DNA from: Desulfovibrionales bacterium
Lineage (GTDB): Bacteria > Desulfobacterota > QYQD01
NCBI GenBank assembly: GCA_028715605.1
Contig: JAQURM010000003.1
Location: forward strand, 1 to 64,000
Length of the DNA stretch: 64,000 nucleotides
Reading direction: 5' to 3'
The notes beneath the pieces are model-generated. The model worked only from the letters and a program-made list of their open reading frames with translations. It was not told the origin of the DNA and made no database searches. Numbering within the stretch: the stretch's first letter is position 1; every line of letters starts with the position of its first letter. The translations under genes were made by a program, and so were the position numbers. Of this stretch, positions 26,587 through 34,573 are shown one piece after another.

Positions 26587-27918
26587 CTAGTTCCTGTTGG
26601 ATGACAAAAGAACACCGATAACCTGATCGCCCAGGATGCGTTCGATTTTTACGTCTATCATCCCGCTGATAGATACACCTTTTGTGTCTATCAAAACCGG
26701 GATGTAATTGGGCGTAAGTCCTTTATAAAGTTTGGAATGCCTGTCCCGGCCCTCGATGAGAACGCTGGTTTTTTGTCCCAGGTTTCGAAAATAGAATGTC
26801 TTCTTTTTGAGAAGCCCCATCTCCTTAAGCTGCCCGGCCCTCAGGGTGGCTGCCTTTGTGTTTACGCTTTCCGGAAAGGCACAGGCGGCGGTTCCCGGTC
26901 GGGCGGAATAGCGGAATACGTGCAGATAGGTTATGGGCAGTTCGGATAAGAGATCGTAAGTTTCTCTAAACTCCTTTTCCCCCTCCCCCGGAAAACCGAC
27001 CATTACATCAGTGCCTATGGCTGCCGTAGGCATGGCATCATGGATCATGCCGGTCATATTCCTATAAAATTCCGGGGAGTAATGGCGGTTCATCCTTTTT
27101 AACGTCTCTGCGCTTCCACTCTGGAGGGGGATGTGGAAGTGTGGACAGATGACATCCGATCCGGCCATGAATGTCACCAGTTCTTTTGTTATTTCCAAGG
27201 GTTCGATCGAGCTGATGCGGATTCTGCGAAGCCCTTTCACCTTTTCCAACGACGCCAGAAGTTCATAGAGCGAGGTCGGTGGGGTGAGATCCCGGCCGTA
27301 CTGTCCCAGGTTGATGCCGGTAAAGACTATCTCCTGATAGCCGGACTCCACAAGCCGCTCCGTCTGTTTAAGCGCCTCACCCGGCGGCAGGCTGCGGCTG
27401 CGCCCCCGGGCATAGGGGACGATACAATAGGAGCAAAAGGCATTGCAGCCGTCCTGTATCCGGAGAAAAGCCCTGGTGCGCCGTGAGAAATGTTCGACGG
27501 TGAAGGGGCAGATATTTTTTACCTCTTCTATAGCCCCTACGTAGATTTCAAAGGAGTTATCCGGGTTATGCGGGCTGAGGTAGTTTGCCAGGTTAAACTT
27601 TCGATCATTCCCAACCAGACAGACATTGCCGGCCTGGCAGAATTCCAACAGTTCCCGGCTGGCCGTCTGGACATAACAGCCGGTGGCGATAATCCTGGCG
27701 GCGGGATTGGTGCGCATGGCCCGGCGGATGAGCTGCCTGGACTGAAAGTCCGCTTTGGCCGTGACCGTGCACGTGTTTATGATGTATGCGTCGGCCGGCT
27801 GTGAAAACGGGACTATAGTATGGCCTTGGGCCCTGAGCTGTTCTTCTATGGCTGCCGATTCAAATTGATTGACCTTACAGCCCAGGGTCTCTATGGCGAT
27901 CTTCTGTATTTCAGACAA
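26587..27918 (-). CDS. mtaB: tRNA t6A37 C2-methylthiotransferase MtaB
   Basis: A 443-aa radical-SAM methylthiotransferase. Domain order is an N-terminal UPF0004 domain (ETLGCKVNQFES, with the auxiliary-cluster Cys residues 13, 49 and 83 or so), a radical-SAM core with CNAFCSYC near 155, and a C-terminal TRAM domain. The LGCKVNQ start separates it from MiaB and RimO. It converts t6A to ms2t6A in tRNAs reading ANN codons. It overlaps mnmA by 8 nt, so two tRNA sulfuration enzymes are made together. Confidence 0.93.
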   Translation of the reverse strand: MSEIQKIAIETLGCKVNQFESAAIEEQLRAQGHTIVPFSQPADAYIINTCTVTAKADFQSRQLIRRAMRTNPAARIIATGCYVQTASRELLEFCQAGNVCLVGNDRKFNLANYLSPHNPDNSFEIYVGAIEEVKNICPFTVEHFSRRTRAFLRIQDGCNAFCSYCIVPYARGRSRSLPPGEALKQTERLVESGYQEIVFTGINLGQYGRDLTPPTSLYELLASLEKVKGLRRIRISSIEPLEITKELVTFMAGSDVICPHFHIPLQSGSAETLKRMNRHYSPEFYRNMTGMIHDAMPTAAIGTDVMVGFPGEGEKEFRETYDLLSELPITYLHVFRYSARPGTAACAFPESVNTKAATLRAGQLKEMGLLKKKTFYFRNLGQKTSVLIEGRDRHSKLYKGLTPNYIPVLIDTKGVSISGMIDVKIERILGDQVIGVLLSSNRN

Positions 27919-28969
27919 TGAATCCGCCTCCTACCACCACATCCCCTTTATAGAAAACGGCTGCCTGTCCCGGCGTAATGGCCTTTTGCGGCTCCTTAAA
28001 ACGGACGCGGACGGTGGCGGCATCTACAGGGGTCAGCATTGCAGGGGCCTCCCTGTGTCTATAGCGAATACGCATTTTGACCTCCAATGCCTGCGTGATT
28101 TCCCGGACAGAGACCCAATTTACCTTTTCTACCATGCAGTCCTGGCGATAGAGGTCTTCTTTCTTGCCGATAATAACCTGTTTTTTCTCAATATTAAACC
28201 CCAGGACGTAAAAAGGAGTCGCATCCGGCAGGCCAAGCCCCCGGCGCTGCCCGATGGTGAAATTAAAAATTCCCCGGTGTTTCCCCAGGATACGGCCTTC
28301 GGTATCCACGATATCGCCGGAATCATCCAGACCTGGCGGCATTCGTTCCCGCAGAAATTCTTTATAATCTCCATGGGGGATAAAACATACCTCCTGGCTT
28401 TCACGTCCGGATAAGTCTTTGAGACTTATCCGGGAGGCATAATTTCTGACTTCGGGTTTAGACATCTCACCCAGCGGAAGAAGGATTCGGGCCAGTTGTT
28501 CCTGCCTGAGCGTGCAGAGAAAATAGGACTGATCCTTGGCGCGGTCGGAACCCTTGCGCAGGATGAACCGGCCGGACTCTTCATTATATGCCACACGGGC
28601 GTAATGGCCGGTAGCTATCTTTCCCGCGCCGAGAGATAAGGCCCTCTCCAGCAGGACGCCCAGTTTGATCTGCTTATTGCAGACCACACACGGGTTGGGA
28701 GTCCGGCCCTGCAGGTATTCATCAATAAAATAATGGATGACCTCTTCGGTGAACGGCTTTTCCACATCAACGGCGTAAAAAGGGATATCGAGACGGCGAG
28801 CTACGGCCCCGGCTTTTTCGGCGCATACGGCCATGTCGTCCGTGGGGATCAGCATGTGCAGGGCAAAGATGTCGCACCCTTCCTCTTTAAGCAGGGCGGC
28901 GGCCACGGCGCTGTCTATGCCCCCGCTTAAGGCTACGGCAATCCTTTTTTGTGGGGGATAATTACTCAT
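27911..28969 (-). CDS. mnmA: tRNA-specific 2-thiouridylase MnmA
   Basis: About 352 aa. The PP-loop ALSGGIDSAVAAALL binds ATP near residue 14. The catalytic cysteines lie in TPNPCVVCNKQIK near 90 and SQEVCFIPHGDY near 190. It thiolates U34 of Lys, Glu and Gln tRNAs, taking sulfur from a relay that can include TusA-like carriers. I start at the ATG at 28969; an upstream TTG at 28990 is possible. Neither has a strong ribosome binding site. It is followed by mtaB and preceded by a ferredoxin-type gene. Confidence 0.92.
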   Translation of the reverse strand: MSNYPPQKRIAVALSGGIDSAVAAALLKEEGCDIFALHMLIPTDDMAVCAEKAGAVARRLDIPFYAVDVEKPFTEEVIHYFIDEYLQGRTPNPCVVCNKQIKLGVLLERALSLGAGKIATGHYARVAYNEESGRFILRKGSDRAKDQSYFLCTLRQEQLARILLPLGEMSKPEVRNYASRISLKDLSGRESQEVCFIPHGDYKEFLRERMPPGLDDSGDIVDTEGRILGKHRGIFNFTIGQRRGLGLPDATPFYVLGFNIEKKQVIIGKKEDLYRQDCMVEKVNWVSVREITQALEVKMRIRYRHREAPAMLTPVDAATVRVRFKEPQKAITPGQAAVFYKGDVVVGGGFIV

Positions 28970-29002
28970 AGAGAAGGGGATGGGGCGCAAAGAGAGCGGC
29001 TT

Positions 29003-29428
29003 CTAAAAACCTGATGCATTACGCAGATGAACTTCCATGGCCCTTACCGGGCAGGTCGCCACACAGAGTTCGCAACCGCTGCATTTTTCGGGTTCAAAAC
29101 ATACCTCCATCTCCGGACGGCGGATATAGAGGGCCCCGGTGGGGCAGACGGCGGTACAGGCCCCGCATTGAAGACACTTGTCCATATTGCGGTTGATATC
29201 CTGACCGATGGTCTTTATTTTTACCCCGCATTCTTCCAGATACTTTATCCCCCGATTAAAATTCTTGCGATGCCCGCTCAGTTCCATGATCATAAGACCA
29301 TCCTGCCCCGGCAGGATGGTGGCCTTGAGGATGTTGAAAGAGAGGTCAAATTCCCTGACTAGGTTGCAGACGATCGGCCTATCTACGACATCCTGTGGAA
29401 AGCGAAGCACCAGCATGCGTGAATACAT
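29003..29428 (-). CDS. NIL-domain plus 2[4Fe-4S] ferredoxin protein
   Basis: A 141-aa protein. Residues 1-75 form a NIL domain (as found at the C-terminus of MetN), with VCNLVREFDLSFNILKA. Residues 85-130 carry two clusters, CLQCGACTAVCPTGAL and CSGCELCVATCPVRAM. Such fusions sit in methionine/homocysteine or sulfur-assimilation contexts in anaerobes; placement next to mnmA suggests sulfur-related redox chemistry here. The first 48 codons and upstream region are duplicated at 31.4-31.6 kb. Confidence 0.88.
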   Translation of the reverse strand: MYSRMLVLRFPQDVVDRPIVCNLVREFDLSFNILKATILPGQDGLMIMELSGHRKNFNRGIKYLEECGVKIKTIGQDINRNMDKCLQCGACTAVCPTGALYIRRPEMEVCFEPEKCSGCELCVATCPVRAMEVHLRNASGF

Positions 29429-29525
29429 GGTATCACCTCATGTAATTGGGACGACGGTCTCGTAAAAAGTCTGTTTACTGTATCTTATTTATGCTTTTTT
29501 GCGGCTTATGTCAAATTTTCAATGT
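29285..29525. repeat. 240-bp direct repeat, copy 1 (original ferredoxin 5' region)
   Basis: Covers the first third of the NIL-ferredoxin gene, its start codon and about 97 bases upstream. The same sequence with a few percent differences lies at 31396-31634, at a constant offset of 2111 bases. The gene is complete on this side, so this copy is the functional one. The restriction-modification genes lie between the two copies. Confidence 0.9.
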
Positions 29526-29647
29526 TGTAATTCTCTTAGAAATAGTTGACAAACGACCCTATTCTCACATAATGTCCTTATATGTCGTACAACAATATAA
29601 AAGTAATGTTTGGCATGAAATGAAAAAGGCTTAAGATGGGGTTTTCA

Positions 29648-29779
29648 ATGAATGTTCCTGTCAAACGAGAAGATTTAGAACTTTTAATTCAACAGCAGGT
29701 GCAAGAGAGGCTTCATTTAGATTACAATAGCATAATTCGAACCGATAGATTGGAAGATGTGAGATGTTTGAGCAGATAA
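29648..29779 (+). pseudogene. Truncated AlbA_2 (Schlafen-like) protein N-terminus
   Basis: A 43-codon frame starting at the ATG at 29648. Its N-terminus MNVPVKREDLELLIQQQVQE with RLHLDY closely resembles the start of AlbA_2/Schlafen ATP-binding-type proteins. The similarity stops after HLDY, where the family continues with a conserved lysine-containing strand, and the frame ends at 29779 inside the start of the restriction gene. I read it as a remnant or a short leader reusing the old start. Confidence 0.45.
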
Positions 29780-30492
29780 AGAACAAAGGATTTCAAGTCC
29801 TAACGCTGCATCACGCAGAAGCCATTTTGACACACGATATGGCAGATGCCTTAGCCGAGTTGGAAAAGGTTCTACTGGATGTTGAGATACCCGCCGAGGA
29901 GCTGGTTCGGGGCGGCGGCGGTGAGGGCGAACTTACGCAGCGCCTGCGGCGTGCGTTATCGGTCGATCATGGTTGGAAAAAACACAATTTCGAGATCAAA
30001 AAGATAGTTGATGGAGAAGAGAAGGAATCCATCTCCCACGAAATTGATCATGTCAAGCGTTTCTCAACAGGCACATTTGCTCTGGAAATCGAATGGAACA
30101 ACAAAGACCCGTTTTTCGATCGAGACCTGGAAAACTTTAAACGGTTACACGCGGACGGTGTTATTTCAATTGGAGCGATCATAACTAGAGGTTTTACGCT
30201 CCAGGATTCGCTCCGGGATATTGTCGCGCAATTTGCGCGAAAGAATCTGATTAACAGCCTGGCCGCAGTCCGGCAGTACTATTCACCGACGAATCGTCAA
30301 AGCGAAATAATAGAACGAGCGGCAGTAACAAAAAGTTCCTTTGAGGAAGGATGGGCGCATGCATTTGTTTCTGACAAGTTCGGTGAAGCAACGACCCACT
30401 GGAGAAAGCTTGAAGATCGCGTACGACGCGGAGTCGGTAATCCATGTCCACTACTGTTGATAGGGATTCCCAAAGAGGTTGTAGTAATTTAG
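29764..30492 (+). CDS. BglII/BstYI-family type II restriction endonuclease
   Basis: A 242-aa protein of the BglII/BstYI restriction endonuclease family (R.BglII is similar in size). The segment HEIDHVKRFSTGTFALEIEWNN with KDPFFDRDLENF near residues 85-120 matches the catalytic region of the family. BglII cuts AGATCT and BstYI RGATCY; the exact site here cannot be read. A methyltransferase gene follows 17 nt downstream, giving a complete R-M pair. The pair lies between long direct repeats, a sign of acquisition. Confidence 0.85.
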   Translation: MFEQIKNKGFQVLTLHHAEAILTHDMADALAELEKVLLDVEIPAEELVRGGGGEGELTQRLRRALSVDHGWKKHNFEIKKIVDGEEKESISHEIDHVKRFSTGTFALEIEWNNKDPFFDRDLENFKRLHADGVISIGAIITRGFTLQDSLRDIVAQFARKNLINSLAAVRQYYSPTNRQSEIIERAAVTKSSFEEGWAHAFVSDKFGEATTHWRKLEDRVRRGVGNPCPLLLIGIPKEVVVI

Positions 30493-30509
30493 AAAATATG
30501 GAGGAAGCC

Positions 30510-31199
30510 ATGACGGCAAAGGTGTACAACATCGCGGAACCAAATCCATCGGAAGATCTTCTAGTAAAAATGTATGGGCAGTATTCGACAATACTGGCTG
30601 ATCCTCCGTGGCAATTTCAGAACCGAACCGGGAAGATGGCACCAGAGCATCGCCGGTTGCTCCGATACCCTACTATGGAATTAAAGGAAATTCTGGAGCT
30701 TCCTGTATCTAAACTCGCCGCTGCTAAATCACATCTTTATCTGTGGGTACCGAACGCTCTTCTTCAGGAAGGGTTGAAGGTGATGGAAGCCTGGGGGTTC
30801 ACTTACAAGACCAACTTGGTTTGGTACAAGATCCGAAAGGATGGCGGACCGGATGGACGTGGCGTGGGCTTTTACTTTCGGAATGTCACGGAGTTGGTAC
30901 TATTTGGCGTCCGCGGTAGCATGCGCACTCTTCTCCCAGGTCGGACGCAGGTTAACCTCTTTGCCACACGAAAGCGGGAACACTCCCGCAAACCTGACGA
31001 AATCTATGACTTGATCGAGTCGTGTTCCTCCGGCCCCTATTTAGAGCTTTTCGCACGCTTCCGCCGTCCAGATTGGAGTCAGTGGGGCAATGAAGATGTC
31101 GAGGAGAACACCTACTACGGTGTGGCCAGACGCAAAGGACATGTTAACCCTCAAATGCGCCTGCTTGAAACACCACGAGGGTACGGCACAAAGAGGTGA
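30510..31199 (+). CDS. MT-A70 family adenine-N6 DNA methyltransferase
   Basis: A 229-aa enzyme with the catalytic DPPW motif (ILADPPWQFQNRTG near residue 32), the MT-A70 body LYLWVPNALLQEGLKVMEAWGF, and the SAM-site-like segment EHSRKPDEIYDLIE near 175. I choose the ATG at 30510 because GGAGGAAGCC lies directly upstream, rather than the open extension 5'. It presumably protects the host from the adjacent BglII-like endonuclease by methylating an adenine. The classical M.BglII is an N4-cytosine enzyme, so the pairing is unusual. Confidence 0.85.
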   Translation: MTAKVYNIAEPNPSEDLLVKMYGQYSTILADPPWQFQNRTGKMAPEHRRLLRYPTMELKEILELPVSKLAAAKSHLYLWVPNALLQEGLKVMEAWGFTYKTNLVWYKIRKDGGPDGRGVGFYFRNVTELVLFGVRGSMRTLLPGRTQVNLFATRKREHSRKPDEIYDLIESCSSGPYLELFARFRRPDWSQWGNEDVEENTYYGVARRKGHVNPQMRLLETPRGYGTKR

Positions 31200-31224
31200 C
31201 GCCCGGTCAGGTAACCATAGAAGA

Positions 31225-31392
31225 ATGGAAGAATGTGGACGCTGGTAAGAAAGTAAGTTGACAAAGGAAGAAGGCGTAACTACGAAATAGAACTCATGCC
31301 GAGACAAGCCCGCCTTGACGCATCCGGTGTCCTGCGTCACATCTAATCGAATAAGGTTTTGTTACTTTTTTATCGGCGTCCCCACATCCCCA
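31225..31392 (+). mobile_element. RAYT remnant, copy 2, with inverted terminal repeats
   Basis: A 168-bp unit. The left part, AAGAATGTGGACGCTGGTAAGAAAGTAAGTTGAC, matches the leaders at 141 and 34.31 kb. An ATG at 31296 begins MPRQARLDASGVLRHI and then stops. The right end (31361-31391), read on the other strand, is GGGGACGCCGATAAAAAAGTAAC, an inverted copy of the left leader. So a transposase-derived fragment lies between inverted ends, like a REP/MITE made by a RAYT. Confidence 0.65.
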
Positions 31393-31395
31393 CTA

Positions 31396-31634
31396 CATAA
31401 TCAAAAGACCATCCTGCCCCGGCAGGATGGTGGCCTTGAGGATGTTGAAAGAGAGGTCAAATTCCCTGACCAGGTTGCAGACGATCGGTCTATCTACGAC
31501 ATCCTGTGGAAAGCGAAGCACCAGCATGCGTGAATACATGGCATCACCTCATGGTAATTGGGACGGCTTCGTAAAAAGTCCGTTTGCTCTGTATTATTTA
31601 TGCTTTTTTACGGCTTATGTCAATTTTTCAATGT
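31396..31634. repeat. 240-bp direct repeat, copy 2, with truncated ferredoxin 5' end
   Basis: A second copy of 29285-29525. It includes a minus-strand start at 31539 and about 48 codons of the NIL domain (MYSRMLVLRFPQDVVD...), then breaks off at 31396, against the RAYT element. It is a non-functional gene fragment. Upstream of it (31635-31889) no further gene or clear repeat is seen, although a promoter for the nuclease genes at 31890 should be there. Confidence 0.9.
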
Positions 31635-31889
31635 CGGTATCATACACGCCTCAGCGCCAGGCGCCCAGATCCTTCACGGACTCCGCATCCCAAGTATATT
31701 TTTCGTGGCTACAATGATTCTTATTTTTATGCAGCGACTGCATAATATTGTTATAGGCAATATAAGACAGCTACTTTACCCCCAAGACCCCACAAAAACC
31801 CCCTTTTTGCTTGACGCCACTACCTTTTTTCTCTATGACTATGAAAAAGACAGTCGACAGCTAAAATATAATGTTCGCTGAAAAGATGA

Positions 31890-32342
31890 ATGATGGACAA
31901 GCCATTCCAACGCAAGGGTGCTGACAGCAACACTCAAGTCGGGCGCGATTTTGAGACCAAGGCTGAAGCGTTCTTCGCAGCTCAAGGGATCAAACTCACA
32001 CGCGGGGTTTCGATAGAGATTGGCGTCAACGGGAAGAAGCCCCACAACTTCGACCTCGGGGACGAGCACGCCAAGGTCCTTGTGGAGTGCAAGGCCCACA
32101 CATGGACAGAGGGCGGAAACGTGCCTAGTGCAAAGATGACAACATGGAATCAGGCCATGTTCTTCTTTCATGCGGCTCCAAGCGGCTTCCGCAAAATCCT
32201 CTTTGTTCTCAAAGACTTCAGTGAGAAAAGAAAAGAGACTCTGGGGCAATACTACATTCGCACAAACCCACACCTCATCCCGAAGGATGTAGAAGTCTGG
32301 GAGTTCGACGAAGCTGGCAACACAGCAACAAGAATCAAATGA
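31890..32342 (+). CDS. Putative PD-(D/E)XK nuclease-like protein
   Basis: A 150-aa protein, family not recognised by name. Features fit a restriction-endonuclease-like fold: an early GRDFETKAEAFFAAQGI helix, then FDLGDEHAKVLVECKAH (D...ExK pattern) around residues 58-74, and MTTWNQAMFFFHAAP. It lies 50 nt before a large Mrr-type nuclease gene. Probably a DNA-targeting enzyme or defence component; a role of this pair as one system is inferred. Confidence 0.6.
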   Translation: MMDKPFQRKGADSNTQVGRDFETKAEAFFAAQGIKLTRGVSIEIGVNGKKPHNFDLGDEHAKVLVECKAHTWTEGGNVPSAKMTTWNQAMFFFHAAPSGFRKILFVLKDFSEKRKETLGQYYIRTNPHLIPKDVEVWEFDEAGNTATRIK

Positions 32343-32392
32343 AGCAGCCAACCGTGACGTTATAGTGCTTGATTAATTAGAGGAGATTAAGA

Positions 32393-34189
32393 ATGAATAA
32401 TGATCAAATTCAAATCGGGCGGGGAGACGCATGGATAGGCAGCGACATAACTGCCACGGCTACCAAAAACCATGATCAAATTCAGGTTGGACAGGCTCAA
32501 GCCTATGAGAATGTCTCTGGCACGCGGATATTGAAATATACCGTTGAAATGTTTCATCGGGGTTTGAATGAACACAAAATAGTATCTGCTCCTGAAATTG
32601 ATATGTTGGAAAACAAAGCAAATTTGCAGGCCCAGAAGTGGACTGAAAAGTGGGAACTACTCGAATCGAAACGAAGAATTTCCGAAGAAAAAGAGGCGAA
32701 CATTGAAGAAGCAAATTCTAGGACAGAAGAAGTGCTTGCCGCTTTAAAATCAGTTGAAAATCTGCTTCTTCATACTCTCTCGATTAATGATACCGTCGAT
32801 TGGGAAACGTTGAAGAAAAAGGAAGGTTATCCAAAGAAAATGCCTTCGAAGCCAACCAAGGCAAGTTACAAGGAATACCCTTCAGAACCCTCTAAAAAAT
32901 CACCACAGTTTACTTTCTTTGAAAAGTTGTTTAGATCGAAGAAGGAAAGCAAATTGAAGGAGTTGGAGACTAAGTATCTATCGGCTATTGCCGACTGGGA
33001 AGAGCAAAAGAAATCCATTGACAAATACAATTATCAATTGGATGCAGATTTTGAAAAGGCTCTAAGGCAGTGGGAGCATGAAGTGTCAGAGTGGGAGAAG
33101 CAGAAGCAAAATTTCATACAACAACAGGCCGACTTCAATTCAAAAATCGATAAAATGAAAGATTCATATTTAACCCAAGATGTTGATTCAATTGTTGAAT
33201 ATTGTGACATGGTCTTGAATAACTCAGACTATCCCAAGTCCTTCCCCAAAAGCTTTGAATTGGAATATAACCCTGACAATAGAATTTTGATCGTAGAATA
33301 TGAACTGCCTTCAATTGATTGTTTTCCAAAGATAAAAGAAGTTAAATATATCGCAGCAAGGAAAGAATTGAAAGAAAGTTACATTGCAGAATCTCAAATA
33401 AATAAAATGTTTGACGAGGCGATATACAAAATTACGTTACGATCAATTCACGAATTGTTTGAAGCGGATGCAGCTAATGCTATCGACGCTATTTCCTTCA
33501 ATGGCTGGGTGAAAGCAATAAACAAAGCTACCGGCAAAGAAGAAAATAATTGCATTCTTAGTATTCAAGTGAAAAAAAGCGAATTTATGGGTATCGATCT
33601 TCGCAATGTCGAGCCCAAAACGTGTTTTAAGAATCTGAAAGGCGTGGCAAGCAGTAAATTGAGCAGCTTAACCCCCGTTCAGCCGATTCTTCAAATTAGT
33701 AGAATGGACAAAAGATTTGTACAAAGCTATGATGTCGCCAGCCAGCTTGATACTACCACTAACATTGCTGCAATGGATTGGGAGGATTTTGAACATTTGA
33801 TCCGGGAATTATTTGAAAAGGAATTTCAAACTAATGGCGGCGAATGTAAAGTAACCCGGGCCAGCAGAGACGGCGGCGTTGATGCCATTGCGTTTGATCC
33901 AGATCCAATTCGGGGCGGCAAAATAGTAATCCAAGCCAAGCGATATACGAATACCGTCGGTGTTTCCGCTGTGCGTGATTTATACGGGACTGTTGTTAAT
34001 GAAGGGGCAACAAAAGGAATCTTGGTTTCAACTGCCGATTACGGGCCAGATGCATATGAGTTTGCAAAAGGCAAGCCACTGACCCTATTAAATGGCTCAA
34101 ACCTTTTACATCTATTAGAAAAACACGGGCATCACGCAAAGATAGATTTAAGAGAAGCAAAGAAAATCATAGCAGAAAAAGAAAAATAA
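32393..34189 (+). CDS. Mrr-type restriction endonuclease-like protein with coiled-coil region
   Basis: A 598-aa protein. Residues 1-45 contain two related repeats (NNDQIQIGRGDAW, NHDQIQVGQAQAY). Residues 70-260 form a long charged coiled-coil with a Pro/Ser stretch near 145-165. Residues 455-570 form an Mrr_cat domain: WEDFEHLIRELFEKEFQ, RASRDGGVDAIAF and KIVIQAKRYTNTVGVSAVRDL carry the D...QxK nuclease core. Mrr-type domains cut modified or foreign DNA. AGGAGATTAAGA precedes the ATG. An attC-like hairpin begins right after the stop. Codon usage is more A/T-rich than the housekeeping genes, suggesting transfer. Confidence 0.8.
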   Translation: MNNDQIQIGRGDAWIGSDITATATKNHDQIQVGQAQAYENVSGTRILKYTVEMFHRGLNEHKIVSAPEIDMLENKANLQAQKWTEKWELLESKRRISEEKEANIEEANSRTEEVLAALKSVENLLLHTLSINDTVDWETLKKKEGYPKKMPSKPTKASYKEYPSEPSKKSPQFTFFEKLFRSKKESKLKELETKYLSAIADWEEQKKSIDKYNYQLDADFEKALRQWEHEVSEWEKQKQNFIQQQADFNSKIDKMKDSYLTQDVDSIVEYCDMVLNNSDYPKSFPKSFELEYNPDNRILIVEYELPSIDCFPKIKEVKYIAARKELKESYIAESQINKMFDEAIYKITLRSIHELFEADAANAIDAISFNGWVKAINKATGKEENNCILSIQVKKSEFMGIDLRNVEPKTCFKNLKGVASSKLSSLTPVQPILQISRMDKRFVQSYDVASQLDTTTNIAAMDWEDFEHLIRELFEKEFQTNGGECKVTRASRDGGVDAIAFDPDPIRGGKIVIQAKRYTNTVGVSAVRDLYGTVVNEGATKGILVSTADYGPDAYEFAKGKPLTLLNGSNLLHLLEKHGHHAKIDLREAKKIIAEKEK

Positions 34190-34275
34190 CTATAACAACC
34201 GCATCCAGCCGACCGCGAATAAGCGTGGGGCGTTTTTCATTCTTTCCTTTGCAGCACGGTCGGCTGATGCATCTC
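34190..34275 (+). other. attC-like (integron recombination site) hairpin
   Basis: Directly after the nuclease stop: TATAACAACC, then the arm GCATCCAGCCGACC (34201-34214), a loop containing GCGTGGGGCGTTTTTC, and the arm GGTCGGCTGATGC (34258-34270). The arms pair over 13 bp with one unpaired C, the kind of extrahelical base found in attC sites, and TAACAA is attC R''-like. The expected GTTRRRY at the right end is missing; a group II intron-like 5' end starts at 34276 instead. Confidence 0.45.
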
Positions 34276-34468
34276 GTGTGTGCCGGGCATGGCATAGGAC
34301 TATCGGGCAGAAGAATGGGGACGCTGATAAAAAAGTAAGTTGACAAGGGAAAGCGTAACTACGAAATAAATCCCATGCTAAGACAAGCCCGCCTTGACGC
34401 ATCCGGTGTCCTGCATCACATCATGATCCGTGGAGGGAAGTCGAGAGGCTCCTCCTTATCCCGATTAT
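34276..34468 (+). mobile_element. Composite remnant: group II intron ends interrupted by RAYT copy 3
   Basis: GTGTGTGCCGGGCATGGCAT (34276-34295) plus AGGACTATCGGG resembles the 5' end of a group II intron (GUGYG start, domain I). At about 34309 it switches to the RAYT leader AGAAGAATGGGGACGCTGAT. An ATG at 34375 then gives MLRQARLDASGVLHHIMIRG, and from 34433 GGGAAGTCGAGAGGCTCC-TCCTTATCCCGATTAT, the same 3' end as in the element at 35524. No intron-encoded protein or complete transposase remains. Confidence 0.55.
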
Positions 34469-34512
34469 GCCAATAATAAATTACCGATTAATCCCTTCTT
34501 TTACTTGTTTAC

Positions 34513-34541
34513 TTGACATACTAAAAGTACTTTAGTATAAT
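34513..34541 (+). promoter_or_regulatory. Near-consensus sigma-70 promoter with inverted-repeat spacer
   Basis: TTGACA (34513-34518), a 17-bp spacer and TATAAT (34536-34541) form a perfect consensus promoter 33 bases before the SeqA-N-like gene. The spacer contains CTAAA-AGTAC-TTTAG (34521-34535), an inverted repeat placed where a repressor would block polymerase. This suggests autoregulation of the following hicBA operon. Confidence 0.75.
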
Positions 34542-34573
34542 AGTGCGAAAAGCAATAAAAGGAGGAGATCCTC

